Assembly (NCBI GenBank): GCA_017694935.1
Contig: JADIME010000038.1
Coordinates: 1-43,387 of the forward strand
Length of the DNA: 43,387 bases
Source: Candidatus Merdivivens pullistercoris
Lineage (GTDB): Bacteria; Bacteroidota; Bacteroidia; Bacteroidales; UBA932
Direction: 5' to 3'
Position 1 is the stretch's first letter. Each line of letters opens with the position of its first letter. Under the pieces are notes generated by a model that was not told the origin of the DNA, did no database searches, and saw only the letters and a list, made by a program, of their open reading frames with translations. Made by a program: the position numbers and the translations under genes. Positions 1-8,436 of the stretch are shown here, piece after piece.

Positions 1-183
1 TGGCATCCTTCCGGCACGTTTTCGCCGTTTTTATCGTAAAATAGCGCTGCTATTCTCCTCAAAAAACGACAAAAACCTGCGCGGAAGCCTGTCTCAAATG
101 TTCTGAGAAAAAATTTTAAACAGCTTCTTAACGCCATCTGAAGTTTTTCAGGCGGATGAAATCTTCGGGAACCGTCCGTGTCA
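1..183. other. Left-edge intergenic stretch, no gene seen
   Basis: No convincing coding frame is visible here. It lies 3' of the minus-strand regulator that ends at 184. A weak imperfect hairpin around 132-156 (CTGAA/TTCAG arms) could end a transcript from either side, but there is no clear T-tract. Confidence 0.4.
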
Positions 184-1468
184 TCAGGCGCGGCGCAGCA
201 GTTCGTCACGGTATTTCCCTGGGGCAAGGCCTGTCTCTTTGGAAAATGCCTTGTAGAAAACCGGTACCGAATTGTACCCGACGGCCTCGGCGATTTGTTT
301 GAATACCGCTTCTTTCGGAGACTCCTCGATGATTCTTACAGCCTCCCGGATGCGGTAACTGTCCACGTAACTGTTGAAATTCTTGCCTGAAAACGAGTTT
401 ACGGTTTTGGAAAGGTATGTGCGGTTTGTGCCGGCCTCGGTTGCCATGCTTTCGAGTGTCAGGTTCTTTCTCAGGAAGATTTTTTCTTCTTTCATCATCT
501 TTTCAATGGTTTCACACAAAGCCGTGTCGCCCTCTTGCGATTGCGCGGCGGTCTTGTCGGAGGTTTTTTGAAGGTATGCCTGATATTGGTCCACAAGGAT
601 CCTGTATGTCTTGCGCTGTTTCCCGTACAGTGCAATCAGCGAAGCGCACAATATGGCGAATATGACTAATCCTGAAGCGATGAAAAGCGTGCGGCGGTTG
701 GCTTTCAACAAGGCAAGTTCTTTGGACTGGATTTCGTGCTCGTGGGAAATCCGCTGGTAAGACATGCGCAGGTCGTTAAGTTCCCATTCCCTGCTCATGT
801 CGGAGGATACGAAATATTTCCTGTAATTTTCCAATGCGCTTTCCCCGTTCCCGAGGCTGTCCTCTACCGTCGCGAGCCTCAGGAAAAGCTCGCTCCTCAG
901 TTCCATGTTCCCGTTTTCAATGGAAGTCCTGATACCTTTCCCGTAAAGGCAAGAGGCTTTTTCGTAGAGTCCTTTTTCTTCGCAGAGTCTGCCGTACCTC
1001 AAACATATAAGCGAAACGACGGCCGGTTCCGCATACCTTTCGTAAGACAATGCGGTCCTGTACGATTCTTCGGCATTGTCCGATTGCCCGAGATTTGAAT
1101 AAATGTCGGCTTTTATCGTAGATATGATGGGTCTATATGATATATGGTTCTCGGAGATTATGATTGACTCTGCTTCGTTTGCGTAAGGAATGGCTTTTTC
1201 CCGGCTCATCCGACAGGGACAGCATTTCCAATGTGTCTTTATTTTTCCCGTTGTCAGATAGTATAGGATAAGTGGTATTGAAAAGTGAGTCCCAGTCGTT
1301 CTTGCGAGCGAGATAATCAAGTCTGTTTATCAGAGAGTCTATGCCGGAACTTTCACCGGCGGTTACGAACCTGCCCGAGCAGGAGATGAGGGAACAGCAT
1401 ATAAAAAGGACAGGAACGAGTGTGTTCCAGCCGTTCCTGCCTTTAATTATGTGTTTTCTAATCCTCAT
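184..1468 (-). pseudogene. TPR-transmembrane-AraC regulator, split by a frameshift
   Basis: This is a Bacteroidota-type membrane regulator: an N-terminal lipoprotein-like or signal segment (FICCSLISC), TPR-like helices, one membrane span (LFIASGLVIFAILCASLIAL), a linker and a C-terminal AraC-type HTH. The HTH shows the typical pattern of a first helix set (LESMATEAGTNRTYLSK) and a second (FKQIAEAVGYNSVPVFYKAFSKETG). The reading is broken. The N-terminal part (1133-1468) and the C-terminal part (184 to about 1200) are in different frames, and the switch falls at a run of five T on the plus strand (1195-1199). Removing one base restores one 427-residue protein reading DEPGKAIPYANEAES across the join. 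Twelve bases separate its start from the lipoprotein gene upstream, so the two are probably co-transcribed. Whether the frameshift is a mutation, a phase-variable site or a sequence error cannot be told from one sequence. Confidence 0.75.
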
Positions 1469-1480
1469 CGGTTAGAAATC

Positions 1481-3124
1481 CTACCTGTACTGTGCAAATT
1501 CGATGTCCTTTGCAGCCCTTGCAGCGAGTTTTTCGTTATTTTCTACTTTTGCAAGATTTGCCTTTACAGCCTCAGCATCACCCTTGCGTGCGGCGATGAT
1601 AGCTTTCAGGTATGATGAATAAGGGCATTCGCATGTGATGGCCTTTGAAGCGTCGTCCAGCCTGTTGTTGAGGATGTAAGCTATCTTCAGGTTGTGGTTG
1701 TCAGTGCCTTCGAGTTTGGCGAGGGCAGCTGCATAGTCACCCGAGTAGATGTCGATGATAGCGAGGTTCTCTTTTGAAGTCTGGTTGTTTGCAGCCTTGA
1801 ACATTTCTGCGGCTTCTTCGCAGTTGCCGTCAGCAAGTGCGAGGGCGCCTTTGAAGTTCTTCACGTAGCAGCAGTTCTGGTTCTCGACTTTTGCAAGTTC
1901 GTTTGCTGCTGCATCCATGTTGCCCTCATAGTACCTTACGACAGCGAGGTTGTATTGTGCGCGCTGGCTGTCGTATTTTTCAATAGCCTGCTCATAGATG
2001 GTGGCCTTGTCGGCGAGTTCTCCGCTGATGGAAGCCGCACGAAGGAGTGCTTCCTCGTCAAGTATGTCGATATTGTCATTTATAAGGGCGATGAGCTCGT
2101 CATTGCTATAGTTGGTGAACTCAATGTTTGCAATGAGCCTTGCGCGGCGGAGCTGTGGAAGGATGTCGTGTGCAAGAGTTTTGTAAACAGCGGACATGTT
2201 CTTGATTTCACGCTCGCGGACAGCAGGGTCGCTGTACATGGAGAGGACGCGGAGGATAAGATCCTTGTCTTCGATGTTGGAAGCCGAAACGAGTTCCTGG
2301 AAGCCTTCCCAGTCCTCGGAAACGTTCTGTACGTTTACAGGAGCGTCGATAGGGTTCTTCTTGGTTATCTTTTCGTATGCCTTGTCAGCGGTCTTTGCGC
2401 GTTTTTCTGCAAGTGTGCTGTTGAAGTCTTCCGGTCCGTCAGGAGAAGCGTAAGCTATGATGTCTGTTCCGGTGATTTCCCTGCGCTCGTCGGATTTGAT
2501 GGCTTCGAGGGCTGCGTTCCAGTCTTTCACTTCCTGTTTCCTGAGCTCGGAGTTACGTACGACCGAATTGTTTATGGTGTACATGATCTGAGTCTCTTCG
2601 GTCTCTTCTATGATTTCCTTGTATGCGTCAGGCATGTAGTCCACTTTCGCCAGCTTGCTTGCAAGCATGTAGGTGGTATTGGCGCCTTCGGCCACTTTGA
2701 TCACAGGAGTCTCGTAAGCTTTCTTCTTGAATTTCACAACGCCCCTGAGTTCGAGGTGGCTCTGCTCCATTCCCGGTACATAGTCGAAAGATACATGCTC
2801 TTTTACAGTTGCGCCGTCCTTTGCAACGACTTTCCAGTTGTCCTCTACTTTTTCACCCTGGTATGTGAAAGGCTTCATGGCAACTTCACCGCCTTCGTAA
2901 ACGATGACAGGGGTTACTTCAAGGATAGCTTTAGGGTTAAAATAATCTGCAGGGCAGACTACCGTGATTTCAGCATCGATTTTCCCGCCTTTTACCTCAA
3001 GTACCTGAGGATCGCAGGTAACAACAACGTTAGCAGCTTCTTCAGCCATCTTCTTTGGAGAGCTGCAAGCGATCATGCTTGCTCCAGCCAGAGCAAGCAC
3101 CAACATTTTAAATACTCTGTTCAT
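1481..3124 (-). CDS. OmpA-like/TPR lipoprotein
   Basis: A 547-residue predicted envelope lipoprotein. The signal peptide ends in a lipobox (SMIAC, Cys20). Residues about 30-150 look like a beta-rich N-terminal region. Residues about 180-265 contain an OmpA-C-like segment (ITGTDIIAYASPDG followed by NSTLAEKRAKTADKAY), the part that binds peptidoglycan in OmpA-family proteins. The C-terminal third (about 350-545) is helical and repetitive, with TPR-like pairs (AQYNLAVVRYYEGNMDAAANEL, then NFKGALALADGNCEEAAEMF). The architecture suggests a periplasmic scaffold that links the outer membrane to the cell wall; this is inference, as I do not recognise a named family member. The frameshifted regulator follows 12 bp downstream. 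A minus-7 box at 3206-3213 fits as its promoter. Confidence 0.75.
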   Translation of the reverse strand: MNRVFKMLVLALAGASMIACSSPKKMAEEAANVVVTCDPQVLEVKGGKIDAEITVVCPADYFNPKAILEVTPVIVYEGGEVAMKPFTYQGEKVEDNWKVVAKDGATVKEHVSFDYVPGMEQSHLELRGVVKFKKKAYETPVIKVAEGANTTYMLASKLAKVDYMPDAYKEIIEETEETQIMYTINNSVVRNSELRKQEVKDWNAALEAIKSDERREITGTDIIAYASPDGPEDFNSTLAEKRAKTADKAYEKITKKNPIDAPVNVQNVSEDWEGFQELVSASNIEDKDLILRVLSMYSDPAVREREIKNMSAVYKTLAHDILPQLRRARLIANIEFTNYSNDELIALINDNIDILDEEALLRAASISGELADKATIYEQAIEKYDSQRAQYNLAVVRYYEGNMDAAANELAKVENQNCCYVKNFKGALALADGNCEEAAEMFKAANNQTSKENLAIIDIYSGDYAAALAKLEGTDNHNLKIAYILNNRLDDASKAITCECPYSSYLKAIIAARKGDAEAVKANLAKVENNEKLAARAAKDIEFAQYR

Positions 3125-3205
3125 AATAATAAAAATCGTTATGGTTTATAATTGTCAAATCCATTTTCCATTTCCCTTTCCCGAGGGAGCTTTTACAACA
3201 ATTTA

Positions 3206-3213
3206 CAAAGATA
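3206..3213 (-). promoter_or_regulatory. Minus-7 box TATCTTTG for the OmpA-like lipoprotein gene
   Basis: On the minus strand the sequence reads TATCTTTG, matching the Bacteroidota TAnnTTTG minus-7 consensus. A TTTG lies 22 nt upstream (CAAA at 3236-3239 on the plus strand). The leader to the ATG would be about 75 nt. Confidence 0.6.
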
Positions 3214-3265
3214 TATAATTATTTGTTTTTTCATCCAAATGCATCTTTTTTGATTTAAATATTTT

Positions 3266-3273
3266 TAACTTTG
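3266..3273 (+). promoter_or_regulatory. Minus-7 box TAACTTTG for the sigma-54 activator gene
   Basis: TAACTTTG lies five bases before the ATG at 3278, so the transcript would have almost no leader. It is divergent from the promoter at 3206-3213. No minus-33 TTTG is seen at the usual spacing; a TTTTTTG lies 13 nt upstream. Confidence 0.45.
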
Positions 3274-3277
3274 CGTT

Positions 3278-4531
3278 ATGTTGAGTCAGGAAGAATTACA
3301 AAGGATAAAAAGCGGATTCGATATCGTAGGCAACGATGCGATGCTTAATTATGCCGTCGAGCTTGCATACAAGGCCGCTTCGACAGATCTGACCGTCTTG
3401 GTAACGGGAGAGAGCGGAGTGGGCAAGGAGTCCATTCCTAAAATCATACACCAGTACAGTGCGCGCAAGCATGCGAAGTATTTTGCCGTGAACTGCGGCG
3501 GCATTCCCGAGGGCACGATAGATTCGGAACTTTTCGGGCATGAGAAAGGCGCGTTTACCGGAGCCGCCGAGAAACGCAAAGGCTATTTCGAGGAAGCCGA
3601 CGGCGGGACCCTGTTTCTGGACGAGGTGGCTGAACTGCCGCTTCCTTCCCAGGCCAAGCTGCTCAGGGTGCTCCAGTCGGGAGAGTTCATCAGGGTAGGC
3701 GCATCGCAGGTGCTCAAGTGCGATGTGAGGGTGATTGCCGCCACCAACGTGCATCTCGAAGACGCTGTGGCGAAAGGGAAGTTCCGTGCCGACCTGTATT
3801 ACCGCCTCAATGCGATACCTATATATATACCGGCGTTGAGGGAACGTCCGGGCGACATAGACCTGCTTTTCCGGAAGTTTTTGGCGGATTTTTCGGAAAA
3901 ATACCGTACTTCCCGCATAAGACTTTCGCCTCAGGCTAAACAGATGCTTGTAGAGTACAGGTGGCCCGGCAATATAAGGCAGCTGAAAAATGTCGCCGAA
4001 CAGCTTTCGGCTTTCGAGTCGGTTCCAGACCCGAGGCAGACAGTGGAGATTTCGGGCGATGAAATGAAGCGGTATATCCCGAAAGACCGCGGAGCCCTGA
4101 TCCCGGTAGCGGGCGCGAATGAAAATGACAGTGTTTTTTCTCCTTCCGACAAAGAGATGATATACAGGATACTGTATCAGCTCAAAGCCGATGTGGATCA
4201 CCTCAAGTCGGCTGTATTCGGGGACGGGGGGACGGCTTTGCCTGCAAGGGTACTGCCTGCCCCGCATAACGACGAGCCGATCGTGACGCCGCCGCGGATG
4301 GACTATGACGGGAAAGATTCGGGCAACGGGACAATCAATGTGGAAGATTACGGTTTTGCGGAGGAAAGCCACGCCCAGAAGAGGCCTATGTCCATACAGG
4401 AAGTAAACGAAGAGCTGATAAAGGCGGCATTGAAACGGAACGGAGGCAAAAGGAGCGCGGCTGCAAACGAACTCGGCATCTCGGAAAGGACATTGTATAG
4501 GAAAATCAAGGAATTTAATATTAAATTGTAG
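3278..4531 (+). CDS. Sigma-54-dependent transcriptional activator without receiver domain
   Basis: A 417-residue AAA+ enhancer-binding protein. It shows Walker A (GESGVGKE, residues 44-51), an intact GAFTGA loop (about 91-96) that contacts sigma-54, Walker B (GGTLFLDEV), the sensor/arginine-finger region (YYRLNAIPIYIPALRERPGD) and a C-terminal Fis-type HTH (SAAANELGISERTLYRKIKEF). There is no N-terminal response-regulator receiver domain, only about 18 residues before the AAA+ core. Activity must therefore be controlled by a partner, by its own level, or not at all. It starts an apparent operon with the LptE-like, TPR and SecG genes, and its stop codon overlaps the next possible start by one base. 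The long divergent frame on the opposite strand is a shadow. Confidence 0.92.
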   Translation: MLSQEELQRIKSGFDIVGNDAMLNYAVELAYKAASTDLTVLVTGESGVGKESIPKIIHQYSARKHAKYFAVNCGGIPEGTIDSELFGHEKGAFTGAAEKRKGYFEEADGGTLFLDEVAELPLPSQAKLLRVLQSGEFIRVGASQVLKCDVRVIAATNVHLEDAVAKGKFRADLYYRLNAIPIYIPALRERPGDIDLLFRKFLADFSEKYRTSRIRLSPQAKQMLVEYRWPGNIRQLKNVAEQLSAFESVPDPRQTVEISGDEMKRYIPKDRGALIPVAGANENDSVFSPSDKEMIYRILYQLKADVDHLKSAVFGDGGTALPARVLPAPHNDEPIVTPPRMDYDGKDSGNGTINVEDYGFAEESHAQKRPMSIQEVNEELIKAALKRNGGKRSAAANELGISERTLYRKIKEFNIKL

Positions 4532-4533
4532 TG

Positions 4534-5055
4534 ATGAAGACATTTTTGAAATGGCTCGTGCGTGTGTCAGCATTTTCATTCATGTATGTTTGCGCGACAT
4601 CATGCGGCATATATTCGTTTTCGGGTACGTCCATACAGCCGGACGTGCATTCGATAACGGTCAATTTTATTGAAAACAAGGCTTTGCTTGTCAATCCGGA
4701 GCTCAGTAACCTGCTTACCGAGGAGCTGATAGACAAGTACCGCAAGCTGACTTCCCTTGAAATGCTCGACGAGGGCGGCGATCTGGAAGTAGGCGGCGAG
4801 ATAACAGGTTATGATGTCCGTGCCACAGCCGTGACCGCCGATGAGGTCGCGGCGCAGAACAGGCTTACGATAACTGTCAAGATGTATTACATCAACAATA
4901 AGCATCCCGAGGAAAATTTCGAGGCCAAGTCGTTCACGGCTTACGAGGACTATGATTCCACGCAGTCATTGGACGCGGTACAGAGCTCTCTTTGCCAGAC
5001 TATAGTTGAAACGATAGTCGAAGATATTTTCAATGCCACTGTGGCCAACTGGTAA
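4534..5055 (+). CDS. lptE: LptE-like LPS-assembly lipoprotein
   Basis: A 173-residue lipoprotein with a signal peptide ending in a lipobox (ATSC) and the Bacteroidota LptE-family pattern: CGIYSFSGTSIQPDVHSI near the N-terminus, then NPELSNLLTEELIDKYR and LEVGGEITGYDVRA. LptE plugs the LptD barrel that inserts lipopolysaccharide into the outer membrane. I use the ATG at 4534; a GTG at 4531 that shares a base with the upstream stop codon is an alternative. The position directly after the sigma-54 activator and before the TPR gene and secG fits an envelope operon. The assignment rests on family pattern and context, not on a catalytic motif. Confidence 0.8.
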   Translation: MKTFLKWLVRVSAFSFMYVCATSCGIYSFSGTSIQPDVHSITVNFIENKALLVNPELSNLLTEELIDKYRKLTSLEMLDEGGDLEVGGEITGYDVRATAVTADEVAAQNRLTITVKMYYINNKHPEENFEAKSFTAYEDYDSTQSLDAVQSSLCQTIVETIVEDIFNATVANW

Positions 5056-5075
5056 AAGTTCCCGGGAGATTTGTC

Positions 5076-5711
5076 ATGAAGATTCTGAACGATATGCCGT
5101 TGCAGCAGCTCAGGGAACTTCTTTCCGAAGTCCCGTGGTTCTCCTTGGCATATATCGAACTCGCGAAACGTGTTTCCCCTGTGGGGTCGGAGTCGGTGCC
5201 GGAGATGGAGAAGGCCGCGCTTAATGTCTGGTCGAGGGCTGTCCTGTATGAGATAACCCGTGCTTCCGCCGGAAAAAAGGATTTTGCGGATGCGGACATT
5301 ACGGAAAGCATCAGGGAGGAGCTTTCGCGGGCTATGCAGGCTACGGAAATGGAAGCCAGGCATCGGGACGGACAGGAAAAGAACGCCCCGGCGGGCAGTG
5401 ACAGGAAGGTCGTCGTGATAGGCGGGGACTATTTCAGCAGGGAGGATTTGGATTCGCTCCGTCCGGAAGACAGGATATTTTCATTCCTCGGCAGGAACGG
5501 GGCGGAAAGCGGGGATGAAGACGATGGCGGCACGCGGGCGGTGGCGGACAAGCCTTTTGACGACATGCGTTTTTATACCGAGACTTTGGCGGAAATTTAT
5601 GCCGATCAAGGCTATTTTGACAGGGCTGAAGACGTTTATAGTAAACTTATTTTGCTATATCCGGAAAAAAGTGCTTACTTTGCATCCCTTATTGAAAAAT
5701 TGAAACAATAA
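5076..5711 (+). CDS. TPR-containing protein between lptE and secG
   Basis: A 211-residue soluble protein with no signal peptide or membrane span. The N-terminal half is helical (MPLQQLRELLSEVPWFSLAY). The middle is charged and probably disordered (about 95-165). The C-terminus is a TPR-like helix pair (YTETLAEIYADQGYFDRAEDVYSKLILLYPEKSAYFASLI). It starts 20 bp after lptE and ends 12 bp before secG, so it is part of the same transcript. I do not recognise a function; a helper role in envelope or secretion assembly is inference from position only. Confidence 0.7.
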   Translation: MKILNDMPLQQLRELLSEVPWFSLAYIELAKRVSPVGSESVPEMEKAALNVWSRAVLYEITRASAGKKDFADADITESIREELSRAMQATEMEARHRDGQEKNAPAGSDRKVVVIGGDYFSREDLDSLRPEDRIFSFLGRNGAESGDEDDGGTRAVADKPFDDMRFYTETLAEIYADQGYFDRAEDVYSKLILLYPEKSAYFASLIEKLKQ

Positions 5712-5723
5712 AAATAATTAATT

Positions 5724-6083
5724 ATGTATATAGCTTTATCAATTGTAATTGTTATCGCGTGCGTCCTGCTTACACTCGTAGTGTTAGCCCAGAACAGCAA
5801 AGGGGGCGGACTTGCTGCCAATTTCGGTGCCGGCAACCAGACTTTCGGCGTGCGCCAGACGGCGGATCTTCTTGAAAAACTGACTTGGATATTGGCCGCT
5901 GTGGTTTTGGTTTTGTCTATCGTTTGCTCTTTCTTCACTTCCGACAGGAACAGCGCATCGGTTGATGTCACAAAGAAGATAGAGTCGGTCAATACGACCC
6001 CGGCCGTGCCTGATTTCCCTGCTACCTTCGATGCAGGCGGAGCGGCTCCGGCTACCAATGCAGCGGACAGCACTGCAAACTGA
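5724..6083 (+). CDS. secG: SecG, preprotein translocase subunit
   Basis: A 119-residue protein with the SecG layout: a first membrane span (ALSIVIVIACVLLTLVVLAQ), the conserved QNSKGGGLAANFG loop, a GVRQTADLLEKLTW segment and a second span (ILAAVVLVLSIVCSFF). A Bacteroidota-style low-complexity tail rich in Ala, Pro and Asn follows. SecG associates with SecYE to ease protein export across the inner membrane. It is the last gene of the sigma-54 activator/lptE/TPR cluster and is followed by a hairpin terminator at 6133-6165. Confidence 0.93.
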   Translation: MYIALSIVIVIACVLLTLVVLAQNSKGGGLAANFGAGNQTFGVRQTADLLEKLTWILAAVVLVLSIVCSFFTSDRNSASVDVTKKIESVNTTPAVPDFPATFDAGGAAPATNAADSTAN

Positions 6084-6132
6084 TTTCAATAAGCGGAAAG
6101 GATTTTCAACGACTTTTATATATTATAAGGTG

Positions 6133-6165
6133 AGGGGCTGTGTCAATTTGGCACGGCCCCTTCTC
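6133..6165 (+). terminator. Hairpin terminator after secG
   Basis: GGGGCTGTG and CACGGCCCC pair (9 bp, one G-U) around a short loop, followed by TTCTCTTA. It separates secG from the PspC cluster. Confidence 0.7.
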
Positions 6166-6271
6166 TTATGGAAAAAATATGCGGGAAGGTTTGCCCTCGC
6201 TCATGTGTCCTACAGTTTTAAAATTTTTAAAATTTTACTACTTTGCGATACAAGGTATTCAAAATTATTTA

Positions 6272-6279
6272 TATATTTG
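6272..6279 (+). promoter_or_regulatory. Minus-7 box TATATTTG for the PspC/PadR cluster
   Basis: TATATTTG lies 43 bp before the first pspC-like ATG in an AT-rich stretch. A TTTG is present at 6242-6245, a little farther away than the usual spacing. Confidence 0.5.
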
Positions 6280-6322
6280 CAGCACCAAATATTTTGAAAA
6301 CTAAAAGGACGTTGGATAGAAC

Positions 6323-6916
6323 ATGAAAAGAACATTGAACATTGGAATCGGTAAGCGGAGTTTTGTGATGGACGAAGATGCTTACCAACGGCTGAACGGA
6401 TATTTGGGCGCGTTCAGGAAAGAATTGGGCGGGGCGTACGGCTCCGACGAGGTCATGGACGACCTGGAAATGCGGATTGCCGACATATTCGCGGACCGTC
6501 TTGCGGGCACTGGAAACGTAGTGGATATAAGGCTTGTGAATGAAGTGATTTCCCAGCTCGGGATGCCTAACGGGCCGTATCGCGGCTATGACGGGGCTTC
6601 CGATGGCGGCGACGGGGAAGAGGGCCGTTGGGAATACCGTATGGACAAACCGAGAAGAAGGCTGTACAGGAATCCTGACGACAAGATCCTGTTCGGCGTA
6701 TGCGGCGGCCTCGGAGCCTATCTGGACATAGATTCGGCCATCATCAGGCTGTTGATGGTGATCTTGCTTTTCCTGGGTTCCGCAGGCTTCTGGATTTACC
6801 TGGTTCTGCTGATTATCGCTCCGGTGGCGAGGACGCCCGTGCAGAAGTGCGAGATGATGGGTATCGCCCCGACCGCTGAAAACTTGAATAGGTTCAGGAA
6901 CAATAAAAACAATTGA
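6323..6916 (+). CDS. PspC-domain membrane protein (first copy)
   Basis: A 197-residue protein. The N-terminal soluble half begins MKRTLNIGIGKRSFVMDEDAY and includes DEVMDDLEMRIADIFADRL, the pattern found in Bacteroidota proteins encoded beside PadR regulators. The PspC domain (about 108-165) has RRRLYRNPDDKILFGVCGG, then LGAYLDIDSAIIRLLMVILLF and a hydrophobic tail. PspC proteins act in envelope-stress sensing in Proteobacteria; the role here is not established. It is followed by the padR gene, whose ATG lies 3 bp after this stop. Confidence 0.85.
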   Translation: MKRTLNIGIGKRSFVMDEDAYQRLNGYLGAFRKELGGAYGSDEVMDDLEMRIADIFADRLAGTGNVVDIRLVNEVISQLGMPNGPYRGYDGASDGGDGEEGRWEYRMDKPRRRLYRNPDDKILFGVCGGLGAYLDIDSAIIRLLMVILLFLGSAGFWIYLVLLIIAPVARTPVQKCEMMGIAPTAENLNRFRNNKNN

Positions 6917-6918
6917 TC

Positions 6919-7251
6919 ATGGCTGTGAATAGTGAAAATACGAAGATACAGATGCGCCGGGGAGTTCTGGAATATTGTATACTCCTGATACTCAGCAAAG
7001 GTGATGAGTACGCATCTTCGATTATCAACGAATTGAAAAATGTCGATATGATAGTCGTTGAGGGGACATTGTACCCCCTTCTGATAAGGCAGAAGAACCT
7101 TGGCCTGCTTTCCTACCGCTGGGAGGAGTCGCCGCAGGGGCCGCCCCGCAAATATTACAGCATTACCGACAAGGGTCGGGAGTATTTGGAGGAGTTGGAC
7201 GGAGCGTGGAACGGAATAGTGGCTTCGATAGACTCAATAAAGAACAGATGA
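6919..7251 (+). CDS. PadR-family transcriptional regulator
   Basis: A 110-residue winged-helix regulator with the PadR pattern: MRRGVLEYCILLILSKGDEYASSIINEL, then VVEGTLYPLLIRQKNLGLLSYRW, then PRKYYSITDKGREYLEEL. I use the ATG at 6919; a TTG six bases upstream overlaps the preceding stop. It has the short C-terminus typical of small PadR proteins. Its place between two PspC genes suggests that it represses this cluster and is relieved by an envelope or membrane signal; that is inference from context. Confidence 0.92.
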   Translation: MAVNSENTKIQMRRGVLEYCILLILSKGDEYASSIINELKNVDMIVVEGTLYPLLIRQKNLGLLSYRWEESPQGPPRKYYSITDKGREYLEELDGAWNGIVASIDSIKNR

Positions 7252-7283
7252 AAAAACACGGATATTGTTAAAACGTAAGAATC

Positions 7284-8327
7284 ATGAAACAAGTGGAGAA
7301 AATAAGCCTTTCCAGTGTGCCGTTCTCAATAGAGAAGGATGCATACGACAGGCTGTGCGCTTATCTGGCCGATATCAATGCCCATTACAAAGATTCGGAA
7401 GGAGGGGATGAAGTGGTGGACGGCATCGAGGAAAGGATGGCCGAGCTGTTCAAGGAAAAGACATTGGATGACGGAGTAATAAACATAGGTCTGGTGGAAG
7501 AGGTGATAGGCCGCCTTGGAAGCCCAGCCGATATAGATTCCGGCTCGCCGGAGGAAGCTGACGGGCAGCCGCGGAAAAAGCCCCGCGGTTCCGTCTCAAG
7601 GAGGCTTTACCGTGACAGGGACAACAAAGTGCTGTTCGGCGTGTGCAGCGGCCTTGGTGCGTACTTTGACATAGACAGGGTATATATCCGTTTGCTTTTC
7701 TTTATACTGTTTGCCATGGGATTTTTCACGGAAGGTATCTTTTTCGTGGTAGTCATCGCATTGTATCTGGCGTTGGCCATATCCATGCCTGCCGCCGTCA
7801 CGGTGGAGGACAAGTGCCGCATGTATGGCAGCGGGGTGGACATATCGGGGATAGAGGAGCGTATCAGATACAGGTCGGCGGCAGGTACCGGCAAGGCCGT
7901 GCGCGATTCCGGCGTTCGTTCCCGGCATTCGTCCTCGGTAGCAGCCTCGGTCATCACCAAGGTCTTCGGCTGCATCGTATTGATCACGGGTATTTCAGGA
8001 CTGATATTCGGGTCTTTGACAGCGTTGTGGGTCAGGATGTTCAACGATTATGTGGCTTTTGAGACGGATTTTGAATTCATGCAGCTTTACAATGCCTATG
8101 TCCTTCCGTTCACACATAGTGTGTTGTTCATGATACTGTTGTATCTGATAGTGCTGATCCCGTTTATATGGATGATTTACTGCGGAATCAAATTGATGTT
8201 CTCTTTCAAGTCCCCGAAATGGCATCCCGGCATAGTGATGTTGTTTGCGTGGCTGATACTGGTGATAGTCGCGCTTGTGGTCGTTTCATTCAGATTCTAT
8301 GATTTGTGGTACATTTACAGCATGTAG
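7284..8327 (+). CDS. PspC-domain membrane protein (second, longer copy)
   Basis: A 347-residue paralogue of the gene at 6323. It has the same soluble N-terminus (FSIEKDAYDRLCAYLADI, then DEVVDGIEERMAELF), a PspC domain at about 103-165 (RRLYRDRDNKVLFGVCSG, then LGAYFDIDRVYIRLLFFILF), and an added C-terminal half with further membrane spans (about residues 215-345, e.g. VLFMILLYLIVLIPFIWMIY). It starts 32 bp after padR in the same direction. The tandem PspC-PadR-PspC arrangement points to one envelope-associated regulatory unit. Confidence 0.85.
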   Translation: MKQVEKISLSSVPFSIEKDAYDRLCAYLADINAHYKDSEGGDEVVDGIEERMAELFKEKTLDDGVINIGLVEEVIGRLGSPADIDSGSPEEADGQPRKKPRGSVSRRLYRDRDNKVLFGVCSGLGAYFDIDRVYIRLLFFILFAMGFFTEGIFFVVVIALYLALAISMPAAVTVEDKCRMYGSGVDISGIEERIRYRSAAGTGKAVRDSGVRSRHSSSVAASVITKVFGCIVLITGISGLIFGSLTALWVRMFNDYVAFETDFEFMQLYNAYVLPFTHSVLFMILLYLIVLIPFIWMIYCGIKLMFSFKSPKWHPGIVMLFAWLILVIVALVVVSFRFYDLWYIYSM

Positions 8328-8397
8328 GGACTTGTTTTGGCGCTTCATGCCGGTGAAAGATAGATAAATACGGTTGATCTTTTATAATTTTAAGGCC

Positions 8398-8436
8398 GGG
8401 GGCGGTGCTTGAATGTTCAGGCATCGCTCCCCTTTT
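8398..8436. terminator. Bidirectional terminator between pspC and ispE
   Basis: A GGGGGCGGTGC arm pairs imperfectly with GCATCGCTCCCC and is followed by TTTTA. It sits at the convergent 3' ends of the PspC gene (plus) and ispE (minus) and could serve both. Confidence 0.65.

Noticed and set aside
1955-3151. 398-codon open frame opposite the OmpA-like lipoprotein gene
   Set aside because: Antisense shadow of a gene with a clear lipobox and domain pattern; the antisense protein has no recognisable features.
3296-4579. 427-codon open frame opposite the sigma-54 activator
   Set aside because: The plus strand carries all AAA+ motifs; the minus frame is a by-product of codon bias.
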